Assembly (NCBI RefSeq): GCF_040496035.1 | Contig: NZ_JBEPJZ010000001.1 | Span: 372,001-436,000, forward strand | Length of the DNA stretch: 64,000 nt | Reading direction: 5' to 3' | From: Agromyces sp. SYSU T00194 | GTDB taxonomy: Bacteria; Actinomycetota; Actinomycetes; Actinomycetales; Microbacteriaceae | Shown here: positions 16,588-24,213 of the stretch, one piece after another | Layout: each line of letters starts with the position of its first letter | Numbering within the stretch: position 1 is the stretch's first letter | The notes under the pieces: model-generated | What the model was told of the DNA's origin: nothing | The model's input: the letters and a program-made list of their open reading frames with translations, nothing else | Database searches by the model: none | Made by a program: the position numbers and the translations under genes

Positions 16588-17798
16588 GCGAGCACGCCGT
16601 CGTCGACGAGCCGGTCGTAGTCCTCGCGCGACATGCCGAGTTCCGTGCTGAGCACGTCCCACGTGTGCTCGCCGAGCAGCGGCGGCCGGGTCACGGGCGC
16701 GCGCTCGACGCCCACCTTCCTGATCGGGGTGCGGGAGATCGGCATCCGGCCGATCACGGGGTGCTCGACGTCCTCCCAGTACGCCCGCTCCCGGAGCAGG
16801 GGGTCCTCGACGATGTCCCGCGAGTCCTTCACCAGGGCGTGCGGCACGCCGTGCTCGGCGAGCCGGGCGAGCACGTCCTCCATCGCACGGGCGCCCACGG
16901 TCGCGTCGAGCAGGGCACCGAGCTCGTCCTCGTGGCGCGCGCGGCCCGCGGCATCCGCGAACCTGGCGTCGTCGACGGCGTCGAGCTCGAGCGCCGCGCA
17001 CAGCGCCCGCCAGGCCGCCTCGTCGGGGCACGAGACGGCGACCCAGCGGTCGTCGGCCGTGCGGTACGCGTCGTGCGGCACGCGACCGGGCCAGCGGTTG
17101 CCCGAGACGTGCGGTTCGTGGCCCATGCTGGACTCGACGATCGCGGGGCCGACGACGTTCACGGTCGACTCGAGTTGCGACAGCTCGATCCACTGCCCCT
17201 CGCCGGTGACCCGTCGGTGGCGCACGGCCGCGAGCACGGCGACGAGTGCGTGGCCCGGGTTCGGCAGGTGGTCGGGGTAGTGGGTGCCGGTGCCGACCGG
17301 CGCGCGACCCTCGATGCCCGACAGGCCCACGATGCCGGCGAGCGCGGAGATCGTCGAGCCGAATCCGATGTAGTTGGCGTGCGGTCCGTCGGCGCCCTGC
17401 ATGGGCATCGTGAGGTACAGCAGCGACGGGTTGGCGGCCGCCAGCTCCGCGTAGGTCATGCCCCAGCGCTCCATGATGCCGGGGCGGAAGTTGCTCGCGA
17501 CGAGATCGACGCGGCCGGCGAGCTCGCGCGCGACGTCGCGCCCGGCGGCCGTCGACATGTCGATGGCGACGCTCTGCTTGCCCGGATTGCGCGACGCGAA
17601 GTAGCCCGAGCCCTCGATCCCCTCCCGTCCGGGCCGGAACGGGGGCGAGAGCCGCAGGTTGTCGGGGTGGGTGCTCGACTCCACCCGGTAGACGTCCGCA
17701 CCGAGCTCCGCCAGCGTCTTGGTCACCAGGGCGCCCGCCCCGATCCAGCAGAAGTCGAGGATCTTGAAACCCTCCAACGGTCGCATCGCACGCGTCAT
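16584..17798 (-). CDS. Class III (CaiB/BaiF) CoA-transferase, Asp-bearing subunit
   Basis: 404 aa. Family III fold with LEGFKILDFCWIGAG start, RVESSTHPDNLR, RNPGKQSVAIDM and the active-site region THYPDHLPNPGHALVAVLAAV from about residue 172. Asp176 lies where the family forms its aspartyl-CoA anhydride. This YPD...NP.H variant is seen in two-subunit transferases such as BbsEF. GGGGAG precedes ATG 17798, which overlaps the stop of the other CoA-transferase gene. Probably moves CoA to the imported acid from a donor such as succinyl-CoA; the partner acids are unknown. Confidence 0.9.
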   Translation of the reverse strand: MTRAMRPLEGFKILDFCWIGAGALVTKTLAELGADVYRVESSTHPDNLRLSPPFRPGREGIEGSGYFASRNPGKQSVAIDMSTAAGRDVARELAGRVDLVASNFRPGIMERWGMTYAELAAANPSLLYLTMPMQGADGPHANYIGFGSTISALAGIVGLSGIEGRAPVGTGTHYPDHLPNPGHALVAVLAAVRHRRVTGEGQWIELSQLESTVNVVGPAIVESSMGHEPHVSGNRWPGRVPHDAYRTADDRWVAVSCPDEAAWRALCAALELDAVDDARFADAAGRARHEDELGALLDATVGARAMEDVLARLAEHGVPHALVKDSRDIVEDPLLRERAYWEDVEHPVIGRMPISRTPIRKVGVERAPVTRPPLLGEHTWDVLSTELGMSREDYDRLVDDGVLA

Positions 17799-18988
17799 CC
17801 GTCTGCTCCCCCCACTCGCACCAGCGGCGTCCGCCACGCCGCCGTCGGCTCCTCGACCACGGGCGCCGCGGGCCGGACCGGACTCCCGGACAGCCGGTAG
17901 GGCGGTCCGGGGAACACGAGCTCCCCGTCGGGTCCGGGCACGTGCACGAAGAACCTGCGGTGCAGCAACTGCGGGTTCTCCCGCAGGTCGGCCACCGTGC
18001 TCACGGGCGACAGCGCGATCATCCGCGACTGCGCCTCGCGATAGAGCTCGGCCTTGTCGTGCTGCGCCGCGAACGGCAGGAACACGGCCGCGAAGCCGTC
18101 GACGCCCGCGGGGCTCTGGCGGAAGGCGAAGTCGCCCCAGCGCTCCTCGCGCAGGTGCTCGGCGCCCGGGGCGCCCGCCTCGTTCAGCCAGTCGACGAGC
18201 GCGCGCCAGGCGCGGGCGGTGCCGAGCCGGCCCGCGACCATCGAGACGTGGCCGTCGCGGCACGGGTACACGCCGGTTCCCGCCTCGCGCGGCCGCTCGC
18301 CGAGGCGCTGCCGCACCGCCCCGGTCAGGGCGTAGCCCGGCGCGCTGTCCTCCAGCGCCTGCGCGATGCACTCCTGCGCCGACACGTCGTAGGTGCCGCC
18401 GTCGCCCCCGCGCTCCTTGTCGAGCACGCCGGCGAGCGCGGCGACCGCGCCGAAGATCGACGAACCGAGCCAGCTCTGGGCGCCGTGGGCCACCACCGGC
18501 CCCTCGTCCACGTACCCGCCGAGGTGGAGCAGGCCGCCGTCGGCCATGACCAGCAGGTCGTCGGACCGGCCCTCCGGCCCGCCGACGCCGAGTCCGCGGG
18601 GGCTCAGCACGACGTGCACCAGGTCGGCATCGCGCACCTCGGCCATGCCCGCCGTCCAGCGCGGGGCCCCGTCGGCACCCACCTCCTCGATGAGCACGTC
18701 GGCCTCGGGCGCGACCGCGCGCACCTGGGCGCGCAGCCGTTCGGGGTCGGCGAACACGGTGCGCCGCTTCCCGGCGTTCGTGAAGGCGTCGTAGGCCGCG
18801 AGCCAGTGGTCGCGCACGCCGGGATCGTCGGCGTCCGCCGCGATCTCCAGCCGGAGCACCTCCGCACCGAGGTCGGCGAGCAGCCGCGACGCGTACGCGC
18901 CCGGCTCGCCCGCGAGGTCGAGCACGCGCAGCCCGGCGAGGGCGCGTCCCGGCTCCGGTGACGGCACGGCGGCGGGTGCCCCGCTCAT
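17795..18988 (-). CDS. Class III (CaiB/BaiF) CoA-transferase, subunit without catalytic Asp
   Basis: 397 aa, homologous to the gene downstream (LAGLRVLDLAGEPGAYASRLLADLGAEVLRLE, read in two parts from residue 18). At the active-site position the sequence is HGAQSWLGSSIFGAV (from about 168) with no Asp. A catalytic/non-catalytic pair of adjacent CaiB/BaiF genes is the pattern of heteromeric transferases such as BbsE/BbsF, so this is probably the structural partner of the 16584-17798 product. ATG 18988 overlaps the aldehyde dehydrogenase stop by 4 bp. Confidence 0.85.
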   Translation of the reverse strand: MSGAPAAVPSPEPGRALAGLRVLDLAGEPGAYASRLLADLGAEVLRLEIAADADDPGVRDHWLAAYDAFTNAGKRRTVFADPERLRAQVRAVAPEADVLIEEVGADGAPRWTAGMAEVRDADLVHVVLSPRGLGVGGPEGRSDDLLVMADGGLLHLGGYVDEGPVVAHGAQSWLGSSIFGAVAALAGVLDKERGGDGGTYDVSAQECIAQALEDSAPGYALTGAVRQRLGERPREAGTGVYPCRDGHVSMVAGRLGTARAWRALVDWLNEAGAPGAEHLREERWGDFAFRQSPAGVDGFAAVFLPFAAQHDKAELYREAQSRMIALSPVSTVADLRENPQLLHRRFFVHVPGPDGELVFPGPPYRLSGSPVRPAAPVVEEPTAAWRTPLVRVGGADG

Positions 18989-20421
18989 CGTGCCGGCCGA
19001 TCGGTGTTCACGACCAGCGTGCGCAACTCGGTCATGTGCTCGATGGCGTAGCGGATGCCCTCGCGGCCGACGCCGGACTCCTTCATGCCGCCGTACGGCA
19101 TGTGGTCGACCCGGAACGTCGGCACGTCGTTGACGATGACCCCGCCCACGCGCAGTTCCTCGAACGCCTCCCAGATCGTGGGGAGGTCGTCGGTGAACAC
19201 GCCCGCCTGCAGGCCGTACGCGCTCGCGTTGACGGCGTCCCACGCCTCCTGCATCCGCTCGAAGGACTCGAGGGTCACGATCGGGGCGAAGGCCTCCTCG
19301 CGCGCGAGTCGCACGGTCGGCGGGACGTGCTCGAGCACGGCGGGGCGGACGTAGGCGCGATCGCGCGTGCCGCCCGTGAGCAGGTCGGCTCCCGAGGCGA
19401 CGGCCTCCTCGACGAGGCCGACCGCGCGCATCGCGGCGTCCTCCGAGATCATCGGCCCGAGGTCGACCCCGTCCTCGAGCGGGTCCCCGACCCGCAGGCC
19501 GCGCGCACCTTCCACGAGCCGTTCGCGCAGTTCGTCGATGCGCGAGGCGTGCACCAGCACCCGCTGCACGCTGATGCAGATCTGGCCGGCGTACTTGAAG
19601 CCGCCGACGAGCAGCCGCCCCATGACCCGGTCGAGGTCGGCGTCGGGGGCGACCACCACGGCGCCGTCGCCACCGAGCTCGAGGACCACGTGCTTGCTGC
19701 CGGCCCGCGCCCGCATGTCCCAGCCGACCCGTGCGGAGCCGGTGAACGACAGCAGCGCGAACCTCGGGTCGGTCACCATCGCATCGGCGACCGCGACGTC
19801 CATCGGCAGCACGCTCACCGCGCCCGCGGGCAGCCCGGCGTCGTCGATCACCTCGGCCAGCATCAGCAACGTGCCGGCGACCCGGGTGTCGGGCTTCAGC
19901 ACGATGCTGTCACCGGCCGCGATCGCGGGCGCGAGCTTGTGCGCCGACAGCGACAGCGGCACGTTGAACGGGCTGATGCCCGCGACGGGCCCGAGCGGCA
20001 TCCGCCGGGTGATCGCCCACTTCCCGCGCGCGCTCGGGATGACGTCGAGCGGGAGCACCTCGCCCTGGATCCGCACGGCCTCCTCGGCCGCATGCCGGAA
20101 CGCGAACACGGTGCGGTCGACCTCGACGAGCGAGTCGGCCAGGGGCTTCCCAGCCTCGCGCGCGAGCATCCGTCCGAACTCCTCGCGGCGGTCGCGCAGT
20201 CCGTCGGCGATGCGATGCAGCGCATCCGACCGCTCGTACGACGCCATGCGCCGCGTCTGCTCGAACGCGGCGACCGCCGCCGCCGTCGCCCGGTCGAGCT
20301 GCTCGGCGGTCGCGAGGTGCACCGCGCCGATCTCCGCGCCGCTGCCCGGCTCGCGGGAGACGACCGTCTGCTCGGACGTCTCCCACTCGCCGGCGAGGTA
20401 CACGGGGCGGGCCTGGGTCAC
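18985..20421 (-). CDS. NAD(P)-dependent aldehyde dehydrogenase
   Basis: 478 aa, the usual length. ALDH fold with the Asn of SPFNVP (153), cofactor loop FTGSARVG, general-base Glu248 in LELGGDG and nucleophile Cys282 in GQICISVQR. Oxidises an aldehyde to the acid. GTG 20421 overlaps the ThDP gene stop by 4 bp (GTGA). Its place between the ThDP enzyme and the CoA-transferases suggests that it oxidises an aldehyde released by the ThDP enzyme or by the aldolase. Closest in style to lactaldehyde/benzaldehyde-type dehydrogenases; substrate not readable. Confidence 0.92.
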   Translation of the reverse strand: MTQARPVYLAGEWETSEQTVVSREPGSGAEIGAVHLATAEQLDRATAAAVAAFEQTRRMASYERSDALHRIADGLRDRREEFGRMLAREAGKPLADSLVEVDRTVFAFRHAAEEAVRIQGEVLPLDVIPSARGKWAITRRMPLGPVAGISPFNVPLSLSAHKLAPAIAAGDSIVLKPDTRVAGTLLMLAEVIDDAGLPAGAVSVLPMDVAVADAMVTDPRFALLSFTGSARVGWDMRARAGSKHVVLELGGDGAVVVAPDADLDRVMGRLLVGGFKYAGQICISVQRVLVHASRIDELRERLVEGARGLRVGDPLEDGVDLGPMISEDAAMRAVGLVEEAVASGADLLTGGTRDRAYVRPAVLEHVPPTVRLAREEAFAPIVTLESFERMQEAWDAVNASAYGLQAGVFTDDLPTIWEAFEELRVGGVIVNDVPTFRVDHMPYGGMKESGVGREGIRYAIEHMTELRTLVVNTDRPAR

Positions 20422-22187
20422 TGCTGCTCCATCTGCCCGTGCGCGCCGTAGCTCTTCGACCAGGTGTCGGGGTATGCGCGGTCGAGGCCGCGGGTGAAGT
20501 AGGTCGGCACGTCGGGGTCGGTGTCGACGTCGACGACGAAGGGCCTGCCGCTGGCGAACGCCGCGTCGAAGGCGGCGGGGAGCTGGTCGGCGCTGGTCAC
20601 CTTGATGCCGTCGCCGCCGAAGGCGCGCGCCATGGCCACGAAGTCGGGGTTGTACGGCTCGCCGTCGGGCGTGCGGAAGAAGATCCAGGGGTGGTTGCGC
20701 CCGAACTGCTTCTCGGCGCCCTTCTTCTCGATGCCGAGTTCGTGGTTGTTGACGATGACCCAGACGCACGGCACGCCGTACTCCATGGCCGTGGCCAGCA
20801 CCTGCGGCCCCATGAGGAACGCGCCGTCGCCGGTGAGCGCCACCGGGATGATGTCGGGGTCGGCGACGGCGGCGCCGAGCGCGCCCTCGGTCGCCCAGCC
20901 CATCTCGGCCATGCCGGAGCTGATGTGCCAGTGCCCCGGCTCGTGGATGGTCATGTAGGGCTCGGCGTACTGGATGATGTCGCCGACGTCGATGTACGCG
21001 TGCGCACGGGGCTCGCGCGCCATGGCCTCTCCGAGCTCGTAGGCGAGTCGGCCCGGGTGGATGCGCTCGAAGTCGCCGGCGACGACCTCCTGCACCTCGA
21101 CCTCCCAGTCGCGCTTGAACCCGGCGATCGCCTCGCGCCACGGCGCGATGTCCATGCGCTCGTCGCCGAGCGCCTCGGCGAGGTCGTCGAGGAACGTGAC
21201 GCCGTCGCTGATCAGGCCGAGCTCGACCTCGTAGTTGCGGCCGACCTCGTCGGGGGCGACGTCGACCTGGATGAGCTTGGTCTTCGGGATGTCGTAGATC
21301 GCGCCCTTGCGCCAGTTGCCCGCGTTGTTGTCGGAGAACCGGGCACCGACGGCGATCAGGACGTCGGCGTCGCGGGTCGCCCGGGCCGCGGCGATCGTGC
21401 CCGATCGCCCGACCGTGCCGACCGAGAGCTCGTGGTCCTCCGACAGGAGCCCCTTCGCGGTGAGCGTCGTCGCCACCGGGATGCCGGTGCGGGCCGTGAA
21501 CGCCTCGATGTGGCTGGTCGGGTCGGCGCCGCGGGCGACGCCGCCGCCCACCAGCAGCACGGGGCGCTCCGCCTCCCGGACGAGCCGGGCGGCCTCGGCC
21601 ACGTCGTCGCGCGATGCGCGGTGGCCCGAGCGCACGGAGCGAGCGGCGGGCGGCACGATCTCGCCCTCGATCTGCGCCCACTGGATGTCGGTCGGGATCT
21701 GCACGAGCACCGGCCCGGGCCGGCCGCTGGTGGCCACGCGGAGCGCGTGGTTCAGGGTGTCGATGACGGTGTCGGGGCGGATGGTCAGCCAGGCGCCCTT
21801 CGTGATCGGGCGGAGGACGCTGATCGTGTCCTCGTTGCCGTGGTAGTACATCTCCTGCATGCCGGCCTTGCCGAAGAAGTGGGTGGCCGTGCCGCCGCAG
21901 ATCACGAGCAGCGGGATCGAGTCGTGCATGGCGCTGGCGATGCCGCCGACCGCGTTCATGATGCCCGGGCCCTTGGTCACGATCACGGGGGCCACGCGAC
22001 CAGTCTCGCGGAAGTAGATGTCGGCCTGGTGGACCGCGTGCGACTCGTGCTTGGCCTGCACGCCCCGGATCTCGGGGTGCTCGATCAGCCCGTCGAGGAT
22101 CGGCCAGATCGCACCTCCCGCGTAGCCGAAGTAGTGGGTGAATCCTGCTGCGGAGAACCAGTCCGCGATGGCATCTACGACACGCAT
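20418..22187 (-). CDS. Thiamine diphosphate enzyme, acetolactate synthase-like
   Basis: 589 aa with the three domains of the AHAS/decarboxylase family: PYR domain with the activating Glu48 in KHESHAVHQAD, central domain (GGGVARGADP, about 215), and PP domain with the ThDP motif LTGDGAFLMGPQ...VNNHELG (about 450-480). The AHAS-typical PVTK is ITKGAW here. The family includes acetolactate synthase, benzoylformate and oxalyl-CoA decarboxylases, sulfoacetaldehyde acetyltransferase and 2-hydroxyacyl-CoA lyase. No small AHAS subunit is nearby, so a catabolic lyase or decarboxylase feeding the next-door aldehyde dehydrogenase is more likely. AAGGA precedes ATG 22187. First gene of the CoA operon. 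Confidence 0.88.
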   Translation of the reverse strand: MRVVDAIADWFSAAGFTHYFGYAGGAIWPILDGLIEHPEIRGVQAKHESHAVHQADIYFRETGRVAPVIVTKGPGIMNAVGGIASAMHDSIPLLVICGGTATHFFGKAGMQEMYYHGNEDTISVLRPITKGAWLTIRPDTVIDTLNHALRVATSGRPGPVLVQIPTDIQWAQIEGEIVPPAARSVRSGHRASRDDVAEAARLVREAERPVLLVGGGVARGADPTSHIEAFTARTGIPVATTLTAKGLLSEDHELSVGTVGRSGTIAAARATRDADVLIAVGARFSDNNAGNWRKGAIYDIPKTKLIQVDVAPDEVGRNYEVELGLISDGVTFLDDLAEALGDERMDIAPWREAIAGFKRDWEVEVQEVVAGDFERIHPGRLAYELGEAMAREPRAHAYIDVGDIIQYAEPYMTIHEPGHWHISSGMAEMGWATEGALGAAVADPDIIPVALTGDGAFLMGPQVLATAMEYGVPCVWVIVNNHELGIEKKGAEKQFGRNHPWIFFRTPDGEPYNPDFVAMARAFGGDGIKVTSADQLPAAFDAAFASGRPFVVDVDTDPDVPTYFTRGLDRAYPDTWSKSYGAHGQMEQQ

Positions 22188-22227
22188 TTTCCTTCAGTGC
22201 CTCCCTTGGCTCCGAGTCTCGTCATTC

Positions 22228-22272
22228 ATCGTTTCAGCAACAAATCTTGCTGTCAAGTTGCAGTCTGCAACT
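22228..22272 (-). promoter_or_regulatory. Promoter with two TTGC/GCAA dyads before the CoA operon
   Basis: Minus strand: exact -35 consensus TTGACA (22251-22256) and, 17 bp on, a weak -10 AACGAT (22228-22233). Two inverted repeats bracket the -35: AGTTGCAG-T-CTGCAACT (22256-22272, perfect, 8-bp arms) and CAGCAA-N6-TTGCTG (22235-22252, in the spacer). The first lies inside the last codons of fgd. Both share the TTGCwG core, so a repressor could bind both, possibly the RpiR protein (inference). Confidence 0.5.
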
Positions 22273-23299
22273 CTCGCGTCGACTCCAGCGCACGCAGTCG
22301 CGGCGCGAGATCGCGCTCGAACAGGGCCAGGAACCGACGCTGGTCGGCGCCCGGCGCATGGAACACCAGATGGGTGAAGCCGGCGTCCACGTACTCGCCG
22401 ATGCGGCCCACCACCGCGTCGGGGTCCGCGCCGACGATCCAGCGGCGGGCGATCGCCTCGATCGGCTGCGCGTCGGCGACGCGCTCCATCTCGAGGGGGT
22501 CGGTGATGTCGTGCTTCTGCGCGGCACCGAGCGACAACGGCGACCAGAACCGGGTGTGCTCGAGCGCCGCCTCGGGGTCGGTGTCGTACGACAGCTTGAT
22601 CTCGATCATCCGCTCGACCGCGCGCGGGTCGCGTCCGGCGGCAGCCGCGCCGGCATCCACCGCCGGGATCAGCTGCTCGGCGTACAGCTCGCGGCCCTTG
22701 CCGGACGTGCAGATGAACCCGTCGGCGACGCGCCCGGCGTACCGCGCCACCACCGGGCCACCCGCCGCGATGTACACGTCGATCGGGACGTCGGGGCGGT
22801 CGTACACGGATGCCCCGTGCAGCGAGTAGTACTCCCCGTCGAAGTCCACGCGCGCATCCGACCAGAGCGCCCGGATGAGCCGGACGGCCTCGCGGAGCCG
22901 GGCGAACCGCTCGCGGAACTCGGGCCAGGGCTGGTCGCCCGCGCCGGCGTGACCGGGCGCGATCTCGTTCAGCGCCTCCCCGGTGCCGAATCCGGCGAAG
23001 ACGCGCCCGGGCGCGAGCATGCCCACCGTCGCGAACGCCTGCGCCACCACGGCGGGGTTGTACCGGAACGTGGGCGTCATGACCGACGTGCCGATGCGCA
23101 CCCGCTCGGTGCGCACGGCGACCGCGGCGAGCACCGCGAGCGCGAACGGCGCGTGGCCGCCGTGGTGCCGCCACGGCTGGAAGTGGTCGCTGATCGCGAC
23201 CGACTGCATGCCCCGCCGCTCGGCCTCGACGGCGAGGTCGACGAGCTCCGGCGGGTCGAACTGCTCCGCGGACGCCTTGTAACCGAGGGTGAGCTGCAT
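22253..23299 (-). CDS. fgd: F420-dependent glucose-6-phosphate dehydrogenase
   Basis: 348 aa. Oxidises glucose-6-phosphate to 6-phosphogluconolactone while reducing coenzyme F420, the main F420H2 source in mycobacteria. It tracks mycobacterial Fgd1 through its length: [10 protein letters not shown] start, [17 protein letters not shown] with Asp38 and His39 of the F420 site, [58 protein letters not shown], and [12 protein letters not shown] near the end. The start at ATG 23299 is fixed by the N-terminal match although no ribosome site precedes it; the promoter predicts a leaderless message. Placed directly before the CoA operon. Confidence 0.92.
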   Translation of the reverse strand: MQLTLGYKASAEQFDPPELVDLAVEAERRGMQSVAISDHFQPWRHHGGHAPFALAVLAAVAVRTERVRIGTSVMTPTFRYNPAVVAQAFATVGMLAPGRVFAGFGTGEALNEIAPGHAGAGDQPWPEFRERFARLREAVRLIRALWSDARVDFDGEYYSLHGASVYDRPDVPIDVYIAAGGPVVARYAGRVADGFICTSGKGRELYAEQLIPAVDAGAAAAGRDPRAVERMIEIKLSYDTDPEAALEHTRFWSPLSLGAAQKHDITDPLEMERVADAQPIEAIARRWIVGADPDAVVGRIGEYVDAGFTHLVFHAPGADQRRFLALFERDLAPRLRALESTRELQTAT

Positions 23300-23334
23300 G
23301 CAATCAATATTGCATGCGAGGCTCTTTTAGGCAA
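23296..23334 (-). promoter_or_regulatory. Leaderless fgd promoter with operator on the start codon
   Basis: Minus strand: -35 TTGCCT (23329-23334), 17-bp spacer, -10 AATATT (23306-23311), then six bases to ATG 23299, so transcription should begin at the start codon. A perfect inverted repeat GCATGCAAT-N4-ATTGCATGC (23296-23317) covers the -10 and start site and would block polymerase when bound. A second small dyad GGCAA-N5-TTGCC follows at 23330-23344 over the -35. Confidence 0.6.
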
Positions 23335-23360
23335 TACTCTTGCCGATGTGATGCGGGCGG

Positions 23361-24194
23361 TCAGAGCACGACGTCGTCGAACGACGCGAGGCGGATGCGG
23401 CGGGCCCGCACGCCGGGCGCGCCGAGCACGTCCGCCCCCGCCAGGTCGCCGAAGGCGACGCCGCTCACCGCCGCCACGTCCGCCACCGGCACCTGGAACG
23501 TGCGGAACGGGCCGAGCGGCGGTACCGCGTCGGTGCCCGCCGGCACGGCCATGCGACGGGCGAGCTCGTCGGCGTTCAGGAGGGGCGTCTGGTCGAGCAG
23601 GAACCCGGCCGACGCGAGCGCCCCGCCCGACGTCCACGCCACGACCTTCCAGAACGCCAGCGGCACGCGGATGCCGCGGTACTCCGGGTCGGTCGGGCGC
23701 AGCACCGGCGCCGTGAAGACGCTGATGCGGGCGCCCGTCGCGTCGGCGAACGCGAGCACGTGGTCCTCGAGGCCGAGCCAGAGCTCGCGCGACTGGTTGA
23801 ATCCGCTCGCCTGCGGCGCCGCGTTCGGGTACGTGAACGTGTCGGCGTTCGCCTGCGCCGCGACGTCGGCGGCCCCCCAGACGGGGTCGCGCCGGCGCAC
23901 CAGGTGCCCGCGGTCGAGGTCGTTGCGCAGGTAGACCTCGGGGCCCGCCTGCCACTCGGGGGGCACCCGGTCGTCGAGCCGCCAGTCGTCCACCCGCGGC
24001 AGGTCGCGCAGGGCCGCGCCGTCGACGTTGACGCCGGTGACGGCGGCGAACCGCCGCTCCCGGTCGAGCAGCACGGTGAAGTGCGTCGAGTCGAGCGGCA
24101 CGTGGGCGCCCGGCGGGGCATCCGGCACCACCGGCAACGGCACGTCGACCATCAGGAACGCGGGGTCGTAGCCCCGGCCGATCTCCCCCGCCAT
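23361..24194 (-). CDS. DNA/RNA non-specific endonuclease (beta-beta-alpha metal)
   Basis: 277 aa. NUC1/Serratia-type nuclease fold with the DRGHLVRRRDPVWG catalytic segment (about residues 95-108, catalytic His of D-R-G-H), then the metal-binding Asn-rich stretch FTYPNAAPQASGFNQSREL. No clear signal peptide, unlike secreted relatives, so it may act inside the cell or be released some other way. ATG 24194 is set by GGGGAG; the gene follows the alarmone synthetase by 19 bp and is probably co-transcribed with it. Confidence 0.85.
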   Translation of the reverse strand: MAGEIGRGYDPAFLMVDVPLPVVPDAPPGAHVPLDSTHFTVLLDRERRFAAVTGVNVDGAALRDLPRVDDWRLDDRVPPEWQAGPEVYLRNDLDRGHLVRRRDPVWGAADVAAQANADTFTYPNAAPQASGFNQSRELWLGLEDHVLAFADATGARISVFTAPVLRPTDPEYRGIRVPLAFWKVVAWTSGGALASAGFLLDQTPLLNADELARRMAVPAGTDAVPPLGPFRTFQVPVADVAAVSGVAFGDLAGADVLGAPGVRARRIRLASFDDVVL

Positions 24195-24213
24195 CGCCGC
24201 TCCCCCGCGGGCC

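Noticed and set aside
20418..22187. Annotation as sulfoacetaldehyde acetyltransferase because of the sulfonate-type ABC importer
   Set aside because: The N-terminal region does not resemble Xsc as I know it, no phosphate acetyltransferase or sulfite-handling gene is adjacent, and the importer family carries many other solutes.
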